IMG/VR virus record: IMGVR_UViG_3300035670_000486
Span: 1-41,914 of that record
Direction: 5' to 3' (one strand)
Length of the DNA stretch: 41,914 nucleotides
From: a virus
Shown: positions 8,683 through 17,049 of the stretch, piece after piece
Position numbering within the stretch: position 1 is the stretch's first letter
How the letters are laid out: every line of letters begins with the position of its first letter
Made by a program: the position numbers and the translations under genes
Notes under the pieces: generated by a model
Database searches by the model: none
Seen by the model: the letters and a program-made list of their open reading frames with translations, nothing else
What the model was told of the DNA's origin: nothing

Positions 8683-9075
8683 ATGGCAAGAAATACAAGA
8701 ACGTTCTCAGATTTAGATTTTAACTTCTCCCCTCACCCTGTGACGGGAGACTTAGTGCAACGTTACGACGAAAACGCTATCAAGCAATCCGTCAAAAATC
8801 TTCTTCAAATTCGTCACTATGAGAAACCATTCCATAGTGAAATTGGTAGCCCATTGAGAGAACTACTATTCGAGAACATCACACCACTTACTGAGAAGAT
8901 GGCACGTAGAGCCATCATCGACGTCATTTCTAACTTTGAACCAAGAGTTAACTTGATCGACGTCAACGTTATTGCTTCTGATGAAAATAACTCACTATAC
9001 ATCAATGTGGTTTTTAAAATTGTTAACACTGAACGACCAATAACTCTTGACTTCGTATTAGAGAGAACACGATAA
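8683..9075 (+). CDS. 25: gp25 baseplate wedge protein
   Basis: This 130-aa protein is the near-universal GPW/gp25 wedge protein (T4 gp25 132 aa), homologous to TssE of type VI secretion. It forms part of the core bundle with gp6 and gp7 and starts sheath polymerisation. Visible motifs are FSDLDFNFSPHPVTGDL, IRHYEKPFHSEIGSPLRELL and the diagnostic NFEPRV (the EPR core) followed by beta-strands ending in TLDFVLERTR. The family name sometimes includes 'lysozyme', but no catalytic residues are expected. The stop overlaps the gp6 ATG by one base. Upstream there is no Shine-Dalgarno-like sequence, only an AATAAATA octamer seven bases before the start. Confidence 0.95.
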   Translation: MARNTRTFSDLDFNFSPHPVTGDLVQRYDENAIKQSVKNLLQIRHYEKPFHSEIGSPLRELLFENITPLTEKMARRAIIDVISNFEPRVNLIDVNVIASDENNSLYINVVFKIVNTERPITLDFVLERTR

Positions 9076-10913
9076 TGGCACAATCAACAAAAAGAATTAA
9101 AGTTAATGCATTAGATTTTGACGAAATTAAGGATAACCTTAAGACGTTTCTTTCTTCTCAAGAGAAATTCCAAGACTACGATTTTGAAGGTTCTTCTTTC
9201 AACATCCTGTTGGATTTATTGGCATATAACACTCACTACAACAACCTGTACACTAACTTAGCGGTCAACGAAATGTTCCTTGACTCAGCTTCTAAGCGTG
9301 CGTCAGTTGTTTCTATCGCTAAGACGCTTGGTTATGTTCCAAGCTCTGCGGTGTGCGCCAAAGCATATGTAAACGCTACAATTACTGCGCCAACATACTA
9401 TCAAAGCGTTATTACTCTTCCAGCGAACCAGCCGTTCTTGACTTCTATTGATGGTGTATCATATACATTCTATAACACTTCTGACGTTACTACTGTTGCC
9501 GTTGGAGGTACTTACACATTCAACGACATTGAATTGATTGAAGGTATCCCTTTAACATACAACTATACGATCCGTCAAGGTCAAAAATACATCATCCCTA
9601 ATCAGAACGTTGACCTTTCAACATTAATTGTTAAGATTCGTGAAACAGCGGATGATGACACGTTCATTGTTTACACTCCAGCCGCTGCTGTTACTAGCAT
9701 GGACGCTAACTCTAAGTCTTACTTCTTGAAAGAACTAGACGATGGTGTTTATGAAATTTACTTCGGTGATGGTGTTGTTGGTTATAAACCAATTGATGGT
9801 AACTATCTAACACTTGAATATTACGTTTCTTCTCTAGAAGGGCCAAACGGTGCTAATCAGTTCTCTTATGCTGGTACTGCTCTTTTAGGTTCTGGTCTTA
9901 CAGTTGTTGCTTCTACTTCAGCTGTGGGTGGTGCATCGCCTGAAGACGTTGAGGCTATCAAGTATAATGCTCCACGTATGTTCGCTGCACAGAACCGTGC
10001 AGTTACAACTGAAGACTATAAGACGCTGATTATCAGAAACTTCCCTGCAGCTTCTTCTGTTGTTGTTTGGGGTGGCGAAGATAACGACCCTCCAATCTAC
10101 GGTAAGACTTTCATCTGTGTTAAACCTAAAGACACTAACAAGCTAACTGATACTGAAAAAGATTACATCAAGAATCAGATTATCGCACCAAAGTCTGTTG
10201 TTTCTATTACGCCTGAGTTTATTGATCCGGAATACTTTAACGTTCAGATTGACGTTACTGCGTATTATAACGCCAAAGTATCTGACAAGACTCCTGCTCA
10301 GTTAGAAACTCTAATCCGCGAAGCCATCTATGAGTATGACGACACAAACTTGAAGCAATTCGACGGTGTTCTACGTTACTCTCAATTGGTTCGTTTGGTT
10401 GATGAAGTTGACCAAGCTATTGTAAACAACACAACTAAGATCCTAGTTCGTCGTGAATTTACTCCACGATATAACCTGTCAGCGGAGTATAAGTTGAACA
10501 TGATTAACCCAATCTTCAACTCTACAATCCCTGCTGAATCCGTTATCTCAACTGGTTTCTATATTCCAAACACCGCCAACGTTCACTATATTGACGATGA
10601 TGGACAAGGTAATTTGCGTCTTTTCTACTATGACGCTCAACAAAACAAATATATCGTTAACCCAAAGATTGGTGAAGTTGACTACGCCAGCGGAACTCTA
10701 ATCGTTCGTAACTTGACAATCACTTCTATGGCTGATGCAACTTTCGAGTTTATTTTGAAGCCAGAATCTTATGACGTTGTTACAGCTTATAACCAGATCG
10801 TACAAGTTGCTCGTAACTATTTGAACGTTAAGGTTATCAACGATATGACTGCTGCTGGTTCTAACCAAGCTGGTAAGAACTACGTCTTCACTTCTATTAG
10901 AAACCTAAAGTAA
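9075..10913 (+). CDS. 6: gp6 baseplate wedge protein (Baseplate_J family)
   Basis: This 612-aa protein (T4 gp6 660) is the wedge scaffold whose dimers make the continuous ring of the baseplate. Visible features are the N-terminal FDEIKDNLKTFLSSQEKFQDYDFEGSS pattern (given in part), then LLDLLAYNTHYNN and NEMFLDSA, which is the classic J-protein entry. The J core follows near residues 285-330 (GGASPEDVEAIKYNAPRMF, NRAVTTEDYKTLI) and a C-terminal IDVTAYY and EYDDTNL region. Start and stop are tightly packed, with a one-base overlap with gp25 and one base before gp7. CGT/CGC arginine codons dominate here. Assignment is secure from both motif and synteny. Confidence 0.95.
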   Translation: MAQSTKRIKVNALDFDEIKDNLKTFLSSQEKFQDYDFEGSSFNILLDLLAYNTHYNNLYTNLAVNEMFLDSASKRASVVSIAKTLGYVPSSAVCAKAYVNATITAPTYYQSVITLPANQPFLTSIDGVSYTFYNTSDVTTVAVGGTYTFNDIELIEGIPLTYNYTIRQGQKYIIPNQNVDLSTLIVKIRETADDDTFIVYTPAAAVTSMDANSKSYFLKELDDGVYEIYFGDGVVGYKPIDGNYLTLEYYVSSLEGPNGANQFSYAGTALLGSGLTVVASTSAVGGASPEDVEAIKYNAPRMFAAQNRAVTTEDYKTLIIRNFPAASSVVVWGGEDNDPPIYGKTFICVKPKDTNKLTDTEKDYIKNQIIAPKSVVSITPEFIDPEYFNVQIDVTAYYNAKVSDKTPAQLETLIREAIYEYDDTNLKQFDGVLRYSQLVRLVDEVDQAIVNNTTKILVRREFTPRYNLSAEYKLNMINPIFNSTIPAESVISTGFYIPNTANVHYIDDDGQGNLRLFYYDAQQNKYIVNPKIGEVDYASGTLIVRNLTITSMADATFEFILKPESYDVVTAYNQIVQVARNYLNVKVINDMTAAGSNQAGKNYVFTSIRNLK

Positions 10914-10914
10914 T

Positions 10915-13047
10915 ATGGCTGAAAACAACGACTTTAGAGTTGGGCTGAAGAATTTAGCAGCCCAACAATTACCAGAGTTCGTAAGGGCAGAATATCCAAC
11001 ATTCGTTGCTTTCGTTGAAGCGTATTACGAATTCTTGGATATTCAAGGAGTTGACCTTAGAGAAGTCAGGGACATCGACACAACTCTGGATGAGTATATT
11101 AAATACTTCAAAGCTGAATTAGCTCACAACTATCCAGCTGTTTCCAGTGAAACTAAATCAGAACGTTTCTTGCTGAAACATATTAAAGAGCAGTACCTTG
11201 CAAAAGGTTCTGAGTCTTCATATAAACTTCTATTCCGTTTGTTATATGGTAAAGACGTTTTTATTGATTATCCTGGGCGTCAGATGCTTCGAGTTTCTGA
11301 TGGACGCTGGACGCAAGACGTTTCTATCTTCGTTCAAGTCGGCCAAGGTGATCCAAACGAATTAGTTGGTAAAACGATTAGCGTACAGACAGGCAAAAAA
11401 ATTTACAATACTGCAGTTGTATCTGGCGTCGATTCGTTTTCTGGGGTTCAGGTAAGCGTTCAAAAAGCAGTTGTTGTTGATGAAGCCTTAGATATATGGG
11501 AACTTTTCCTTGATAGAAACTTCTATGGTGAGATCTCACCAAACAATACTGTTAAGTATGGGTCATCATTCCAAGCAACTATTCTACCAAATACAGCTAA
11601 GATTAAGATCGTAGATGCTGGTAGAAATTTCAGACCAGGTATGGTTTTCCAGTTAAACACTGGCGAAGGTACACCATTCTGGTTTAAAGTTGCGACTGTA
11701 ACAGACGTTGGTGGTTTGAAAACCATTGACGTCATTAAGTTTGGTTTATTCTATAATACCAGCTTCTCTGTTACAGTTCTACCAACATCGGCAGTATCCA
11801 CAAAAACTAAAAAAATATCTCAAATCTCAGATTTGACATATACAGTTACAAGTAACGGTAAAATTGTTTTTTATGAGTTACTAAACCCTGGCCAAAATTA
11901 TGTTTCACCTCCACTGGTTGAAATCACAGGAGATGGTACTGGTGCTGCTGCCCACGCTGTTATTGTCGATGGTAAAATTACAGAAATTGTGGTTGATAAT
12001 TTTGGCGAAGGATATACTACTGTCTTTGCACAGATCACTAATGCACCAGGAGATATTACTGGCACTGGCGGGTCTGTTAAACCAACTATTGGTTCAGATT
12101 ACAATTATAGGTTCAATGATAAGACTCAAGGTTTTACTGAATCTGGTTATGTTAACTATGGTGACTATTGGTCTCATGAGTTCTCAGACGGTACATACGT
12201 TGGTACTATTGCTCGTCAGTTCTTTATTAACGCTGCTGACACCTTGGGTGACAACCCAGCTATTTTGAACGTTAGTTTAGATGCTGTTTCCAAATACCCA
12301 GGATATTACAGAACAAACGACGGCTTCTTGGATGATTCTATGTTCATACAAGACTCATACTATTTCCAAGCGTTTGCTTATGTGTTGAAGATTGATGAAC
12401 AACTAGAGAAGTATGCTTCTGTTGTCCGTTCTATGCTACACCCTTCTGGTATGGCTATGTTCGGGGAATACTCCATCAACAACAAGATTGCTCTTTCTGT
12501 TGGTCTTACATCTCTTGTCAAGTCTCTTGGTGTTACTTTATACGATACTGTATTGGCTGATGATAGTTATTTACTTGATTCTAATGGTAACGTTATTCGT
12601 GGAACAGTGTTCACAGCATACAAGTATCTGGAAACAGATTATACTAATGCGTTCACAGATACTACGAAGTATCTATTCACCAAGACTCTGGAAGATTCAT
12701 ACACAACAAGCGAAGTGTTTGACAAATTCTTCACTAAAGGCATTGGTTTAACAGGTCAGGCTGAAACTGTGTTCATGACAGAACTTGTCAATAAATATTT
12801 TGGCAAGAGCCTTAATGACACAACTAGTTTAATTGAAAACTTTACTAAGTTACTAACAACTAAATCATTTACAGATTTCGCCCCAATGGGCGAGCAGCAC
12901 ACTATTGCATTTACCCTAAATACCATTGATGATCCAACTTCTGGGGTGTACCCAGAATCTGGGTACATAGTTTTGAATCCGTATGATGAAGGTTCTTATC
13001 AAGCAGAACACTATTCAAACACTAGAGATTCTACTTTCTCAACTTAA
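10915..13047 (+). CDS. 7: gp7-like baseplate wedge protein (marine T4-like type)
   Basis: This 710-aa protein follows gp6, as gene 7 does in T4, but is shorter than T4 gp7 (1032). The start region LPEFVRAEYPTFVAFVEAYY, KHIKEQYLAKGSESSYKLLF and DVFIDYPGRQMLRVSDGRWT is a pattern I recall from gp7-position proteins of cyanophages and other marine T4-like phages. Residues ~300-385 contain two units of the GxGY..PP.V.ITG.G.GA repeat also found in gp8, gp18 and the DUF4815 protein. A domain with VVRSMLHPSGMAMFGEYSIN lies near residue 510 and a low-complexity Thr/Tyr-rich tail follows. In the wedge it would link gp8, gp10 and gp6. The gene symbol rests on synteny more than on direct T4 similarity. 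Confidence 0.75.
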   Translation: MAENNDFRVGLKNLAAQQLPEFVRAEYPTFVAFVEAYYEFLDIQGVDLREVRDIDTTLDEYIKYFKAELAHNYPAVSSETKSERFLLKHIKEQYLAKGSESSYKLLFRLLYGKDVFIDYPGRQMLRVSDGRWTQDVSIFVQVGQGDPNELVGKTISVQTGKKIYNTAVVSGVDSFSGVQVSVQKAVVVDEALDIWELFLDRNFYGEISPNNTVKYGSSFQATILPNTAKIKIVDAGRNFRPGMVFQLNTGEGTPFWFKVATVTDVGGLKTIDVIKFGLFYNTSFSVTVLPTSAVSTKTKKISQISDLTYTVTSNGKIVFYELLNPGQNYVSPPLVEITGDGTGAAAHAVIVDGKITEIVVDNFGEGYTTVFAQITNAPGDITGTGGSVKPTIGSDYNYRFNDKTQGFTESGYVNYGDYWSHEFSDGTYVGTIARQFFINAADTLGDNPAILNVSLDAVSKYPGYYRTNDGFLDDSMFIQDSYYFQAFAYVLKIDEQLEKYASVVRSMLHPSGMAMFGEYSINNKIALSVGLTSLVKSLGVTLYDTVLADDSYLLDSNGNVIRGTVFTAYKYLETDYTNAFTDTTKYLFTKTLEDSYTTSEVFDKFFTKGIGLTGQAETVFMTELVNKYFGKSLNDTTSLIENFTKLLTTKSFTDFAPMGEQHTIAFTLNTIDDPTSGVYPESGYIVLNPYDEGSYQAEHYSNTRDSTFST
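11820..12060 (+). repeat. GSGYT-type repeats in gp7 (two units)
   Basis: Two protein repeat units are readable here: NPGQNYVSPPLVEITGDGTG, then NFGEGYTTVFAQITNAPGD. Both keep the Gly-x-x-Tyr turn and beta-strand spacing of the larger arrays in gp8 and gp18. They are diverged at DNA level. Confidence 0.7.
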
Positions 13048-13057
13048 AGGAGACCCT

Positions 13058-13519
13058 ATGAACGAAATTAAACAAGGAAGCGAAGTATGCCCAAAGGGTT
13101 GGGTTACTATCACTAAAACAAATGAAGCAGGTCAAGTTACTGATCAGTTTGAAGTTCCAAACCTAGTTGTTACGACTGGCAAGGTTTACATTGCTGGTAA
13201 AATGATTGCAACTAACTCAGACGTTCCAGTTGCTATGACCCACATGGGTATTGGTACTGGTACTGCTTCCCCACTAGCCGAAGACACTACACTAGGTACT
13301 CAAACTGGTCGTGTTCTATTGTCTGGTAATATCCAAGAAAACAACTCTATCACTTACACTGCCACTTTCCCAGCAGGTACTGGTACTGGTGCTATTACTG
13401 AAGCTGGCATTTTCAATGCTTCTACTGGTGGTACTATGCTTTGCCGCACAGTGTTCCCAGTTGTTACTAAACAAGCTGGTGATACTATCGCTATCACTTG
13501 GAAAGTTACAGTAAGTTAA
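13058..13519 (+). CDS. Small conserved phage structural protein, 153 aa
   Basis: The start was set at 13058 because a strong ribosome-binding site (AAAGGAG, 13046-13052) lies five bases upstream. The frame is open further left (to 12983), but that part overlaps gp7. The protein has CPKGWVTIT near the start, then NLVVTTGKVYIAGKMI, MTHMGIGTGTASPL, and an ending ITYTATFPAGTGTGAITEAG... AITWKVTVS. I recall this Gly/Thr-rich beta-sandwich pattern from small virion or fibre-associated proteins in many phages, without an assigned function. It lies between gp7 and gp8, where T4 has no extra gene. The strong ribosome-binding site, unusual in this operon, suggests high expression, as for a decoration or fibre subunit. 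Confidence 0.8.
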   Translation: MNEIKQGSEVCPKGWVTITKTNEAGQVTDQFEVPNLVVTTGKVYIAGKMIATNSDVPVAMTHMGIGTGTASPLAEDTTLGTQTGRVLLSGNIQENNSITYTATFPAGTGTGAITEAGIFNASTGGTMLCRTVFPVVTKQAGDTIAITWKVTVS

Positions 13520-13567
13520 TCTGAGTTTTTCTATATTATAATAAGTTAAACTATCGACGGAATAAAA

Positions 13568-16500
13568 ATGGCAGATACAAAATTAGTAAAATCGATCTTA
13601 TTTAAAGCACTCGCTGAGGGTGTTTATAGAGACGTTGTTACGAAGTCTTCATCATATTACTACTTTTTGGGTCAAACCTTACAATGGGTGGATGAGAACA
13701 ATCCACCAGCACCCGTTGACAGTTTAACTTACGAACACGAAGTTCGTAATGAGATTATCACAATCAAAGAGATTAAACCATCAGACGTTGCTTTCGTTGT
13801 AAAGCGTAGAGATTGGGCGTCTGATGTTGTTTATGACATGTATGACGATCGCTATTCTGATGAAGTTCTTGGTTTGAACATTGTTTCCGGTGGTACAAGC
13901 TATATTAACCTTGATGATATTACAATTACTATCGAGGGTGGCGGTGGTTCTGGTGCAACTGCCGTTGTATCTGAACTTACAGGTTCTTCTATCTCTGGCG
14001 TTGTTTTGACTAACCCAGGGTCAGGTTATACTTCTGAACCAACTGTTACAATTACTTCAGCATCTGGTACTGGCGCTGAAATGAAAGCTGTTATTGGTAT
14101 TTCATCTACTGGCGTTCAAAAACTTGAAGATGCGGCTTTCTATGTTGTTACTGACGAATATAACGTCTATAAGTGCCTTGATAACAATAATGGCGCTTTG
14201 TCTAAGATCAAACCTTCTGGCACACAATTAGCACCAATCAAAACTACTGACGGATACATTTGGAAGTTCATGTATAACATTCCAATCAACCTTCGTAACA
14301 AATTCTATACTGATGAGTATATTCCCGTGGTTTCGGCTTTGACCAACCACTTCTACTCAAATGGTACAATTGACAACGTTTATATTACTAACCGTGGTGA
14401 GGGTTATTCTAGCGCGATCGTTTCTGTAACTGGTGATGGTTATAGAGAATCTGACCCTATTCTTATTACAGCTGCAACTGTTGTTACTGAAGGTACTGGT
14501 TATTCTGAGGGTGCTACTATTGAGTTTGCCCCACCATTTACATCATTCTCCCCATTCATTCCAAACGGTTCTGTAAACCTTGGACAAATTATCAAGAATG
14601 GTTATGATGACTTCTATGAAGTCTCAACACCAGGTCAAATGGGACCAGTACAACCTAGTCATAAATTTGGAACAGTTCTGAGTGGAACATCTGCATTAAA
14701 GTATCGTGGTACTACAATGCGCGGAACAGTCACCCTTAGAAATGATAAAAACATAACAGCTATTGAAGTTGTGAGCGGTGGTTCTGCATATACTCAGGTT
14801 CCAACAATTACAATTAATGACCCAACAGGGCAGGGTGCACAGGCTACTGCTATCATTGGCGATTCTTCTATCAGTTCTATCACAATTAATAACTCTGGTT
14901 CAAACCATAATTACGTTTCACCAATCTTAACAGTCATTGGTGGTGGTGGTTCTGGTGCAATCCTACAACCAGTTCTTGTTAACGGTGATATTGACGAAGT
15001 TGTTGTGATATCTGGTGGCCAAGGATACACAGAAGTGCCAACAATTCGTATTGAAGATGTATCTGGATCTGGTTGCACGATGACTGCAATTCTTTCAGGT
15101 TCTCCTATTTTGGACATTCTGATAGTCGATGGAGGTGAAGGATACACGGATCCAGAAGTGGTTATTACTCCAGTTGTTGGTGATTCTGGTTTCGGCGCTA
15201 TCGCTGAAGCTATGGTTGAAACTGGTGTTATTGATGATGTGGTATTAGTTGGTAGTGTTCGTGAAGTTGTACTCATTAGCCCTGGATCTGGTTATTTAAA
15301 ATCACCAGAAGTTACAATTAGTGGCGGCGGTGGCAACTATGCCGTTGTTCGTTCTAAGTTGTACGCTGATAAAGTTATCTCAACAACCGTTATCAATTCT
15401 GGTGAAAACTATCTCGGTGTACCATCTGTAACATTCGGTACACCATGGGCACAAGGCTTAGAAGTTTACACAAACGATCAATTTTCTAATGGATCCAACC
15501 TGTACACTGTTGTTGAAGCTGGCTTCTTCGGTCACGTATCTCCATCTTGGAACAGCGGAACACAATATACTTCTGTTCCATGGGCTGCAACAACTGAAGT
15601 TTTTGAGGGCGATACTGTATATCAAGAAATTTCTGGAGTAAAACACTTATATCTGATCCTTGAAGATGGATATACAAGCACAACTGCCCCTGACTTTACT
15701 TCTGGTGATGGTGCTGGTGCAACATATGGCGTTGGTTTAAGATATGTTGGAGTTGTTGCAAGTTTAAGACGCGATGGTTCTGTTGCAACTGGCTATGCTG
15801 TTATGCGTTATGGCGCTGGCTATTCTGTAACACCAGCTGTTAACATTATCGACAATAATGGCACTGGCGCTGAGGTTAACTTCTTTACCGCCAAATCGGA
15901 AGCTAAGATTTCTGCGATTACAGAAAATGGACAAATCATTTATTTGGTTATTGACGACCCTGGCGTTGGTTACACTAAAGCATCATTGAGCGTTACTGGT
16001 GATGGAGAAGGTGCTTTATTAACAGCTGACTTATCTCTTGGTGCTATTTCTTCCCAACAAGCTAACAATGAAATCTTAACACCAGCTGGCACAATTGATG
16101 CAATCGCTATCATTTCTGGTGGTTATTCTTATGGTGTTGCTAACATCCTTATTGAAGGTGACGGTACTGGCGCAACTGCAAAAGCTATTATTGATCCAAT
16201 CACTCAAGCTATCACTAAAGTTCAGATCGTCACACGTGGTGAGGGCTATACATATGCCAACATCAAAGTTATCGGTAACGGCTCTGGTGCTAATTTAAGA
16301 GCTATCATTTCCCCATATGGTGGTCACGGTAAGAGTTCCCCTGAAGAATTGTATGCAACTAACTTGATGTTCTATACTAACATTTCTAACGACCTTAACC
16401 AAGGTGTTGTGGTTGGTAACGACTATCGCCAAGTTGGTATCATTAAAGACCCTCGTGTATTTGACGGCTTTGAGAGATTCCAAGGTTCATTGGGTTCTGC

Positions 16501-17005
16501 TTGTTTTATTGTACAAGCCCCTGTTAATACGTTGAGATTCTCTAAGGATGAGGAACTTTACATTGAGCGTATTTCTCACCCAGATATTGAATGGGCACCT
16601 TCTTTACTATTGAACACTGGTGACTTTATCTGGACTGAAGAAAGAATTTATGCTGTTGCTGAAGGTGGCGTAGCAGGTTCTTCTGCTCCAACTTCTACTA
16701 CTGGCACTGAAACAAACGGTTTTGCTAAATTGAATTACGTTGGTTCCACAAAACAAAAGAAACGTTATCGTATCGTTTCTTTATCTTCTGCGTTCGCCTT
16801 GGTACAATCTCTTGATAGTGATATTCCAGAGTCTAATGATGTTTTCATTAGAACTGCAAACATATCTGATAACTTTACTGCTATCTCTGTTGGTATGCCA
16901 AACTTTGATAAGTTCTCTGGTCAAGTTTTATATATTGACAACAAACAAGGATTTACACCTTCTGGCGACGAAACTATTACACTAAGAACTATTGTTCAAT
17001 TTTAA
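13568..17005 (+). CDS. 8: gp8 baseplate wedge protein, greatly enlarged by repeat insertions
   Basis: At 1145 aa this is more than three times T4 gp8 (334). The core is recognisable: SYYYFLGQTLQWVDEN near the start, FVVKRRDWASDVVYDMYDD (77-95), then YNVYKCLDNNNGALSKIKPS (198-217) and TTDGYIWKFMYNIPI (226-240) and DEYIPV. The family's C-terminal part appears at GGHGKSSPEELYATNLMFY and NDYRQVGIIKDPR, ending in LYIDNKQGFTPSGDETITLR. Between these lie many GSGYT-type repeats, in about residues 100-170, 270-320, 395-620 and 735-915. Gp8 dimers sit on the outside of the wedge, so the insertions probably project outwards. A 48-bp gap precedes it; the start has only a weak GGA-type site. Confidence 0.9.
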   Translation: MADTKLVKSILFKALAEGVYRDVVTKSSSYYYFLGQTLQWVDENNPPAPVDSLTYEHEVRNEIITIKEIKPSDVAFVVKRRDWASDVVYDMYDDRYSDEVLGLNIVSGGTSYINLDDITITIEGGGGSGATAVVSELTGSSISGVVLTNPGSGYTSEPTVTITSASGTGAEMKAVIGISSTGVQKLEDAAFYVVTDEYNVYKCLDNNNGALSKIKPSGTQLAPIKTTDGYIWKFMYNIPINLRNKFYTDEYIPVVSALTNHFYSNGTIDNVYITNRGEGYSSAIVSVTGDGYRESDPILITAATVVTEGTGYSEGATIEFAPPFTSFSPFIPNGSVNLGQIIKNGYDDFYEVSTPGQMGPVQPSHKFGTVLSGTSALKYRGTTMRGTVTLRNDKNITAIEVVSGGSAYTQVPTITINDPTGQGAQATAIIGDSSISSITINNSGSNHNYVSPILTVIGGGGSGAILQPVLVNGDIDEVVVISGGQGYTEVPTIRIEDVSGSGCTMTAILSGSPILDILIVDGGEGYTDPEVVITPVVGDSGFGAIAEAMVETGVIDDVVLVGSVREVVLISPGSGYLKSPEVTISGGGGNYAVVRSKLYADKVISTTVINSGENYLGVPSVTFGTPWAQGLEVYTNDQFSNGSNLYTVVEAGFFGHVSPSWNSGTQYTSVPWAATTEVFEGDTVYQEISGVKHLYLILEDGYTSTTAPDFTSGDGAGATYGVGLRYVGVVASLRRDGSVATGYAVMRYGAGYSVTPAVNIIDNNGTGAEVNFFTAKSEAKISAITENGQIIYLVIDDPGVGYTKASLSVTGDGEGALLTADLSLGAISSQQANNEILTPAGTIDAIAIISGGYSYGVANILIEGDGTGATAKAIIDPITQAITKVQIVTRGEGYTYANIKVIGNGSGANLRAIISPYGGHGKSSPEELYATNLMFYTNISNDLNQGVVVGNDYRQVGIIKDPRVFDGFERFQGSLGSACFIVQAPVNTLRFSKDEELYIERISHPDIEWAPSLLLNTGDFIWTEERIYAVAEGGVAGSSAPTSTTGTETNGFAKLNYVGSTKQKKRYRIVSLSSAFALVQSLDSDIPESNDVFIRTANISDNFTAISVGMPNFDKFSGQVLYIDNKQGFTPSGDETITLRTIVQF
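13870..16320 (+). repeat. GSGYT-type repeat insertions in gp8
   Basis: Repeated units follow the pattern (I/V)..GG.GYT..PTVTI.GGGG.GA.A.A(V/I). Clear copies include NPGSGYTSEPTVTITSASGT, ISGGQGYTEVPTIRIED, LISPGSGYLKSPEVTISGGG and VTRGEGYTYANIKVIGNGSG. Blocks are separated by conserved gp8 segments, so repeats entered at several loops, not at one end. Units are diverged in DNA, unlike the fresh copies in gp18. Confidence 0.85.
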
Positions 17006-17026
17006 TAACTAAATAATAGAGTTATT
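17004..17026 (+). promoter_or_regulatory. Candidate late promoter within an inverted repeat, before the DUF4815 gene
   Basis: ACTAAATA at 17008-17015 resembles the late -10 element and has the same sequence as the one before gp18. It lies 34 bp before the next start. It is flanked by AATAACT (17004-17010) and its exact complement AGTTATT (17020-17026), giving a 7-bp AT-only stem with a 9-base loop. The gap between gp8 and this gene is 44 bp, one of the few real gaps. Confidence 0.45.
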
Positions 17027-17049
17027 GTTTAACATAAAGAGACAAAAGA

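Noticed and set aside
8683-9075. Enzymatic lysozyme function for gp25
   Set aside because: The 'gp25-like lysozyme' name is historical; the protein is a structural wedge component and shows no catalytic motif.
12983-13057. Longer N-terminus for the 153-aa protein
   Set aside because: It would overlap gp7 by 65 bases; the strong AAAGGAG site at 13046-13052 fixes the start at 13058.
13534-13543. Palindromic TATTATAATA with a TATAAT-like -10 in the gp8 leader
   Set aside because: No -35 at proper distance and a poor match to the late octamer; such AT strings are common here by chance.
14911-15276. 121-aa minus-strand frame
   Set aside because: Antisense shadow of repeat units in gp8; low-complexity Thr/Pro/Ser composition and no ribosome-binding site.
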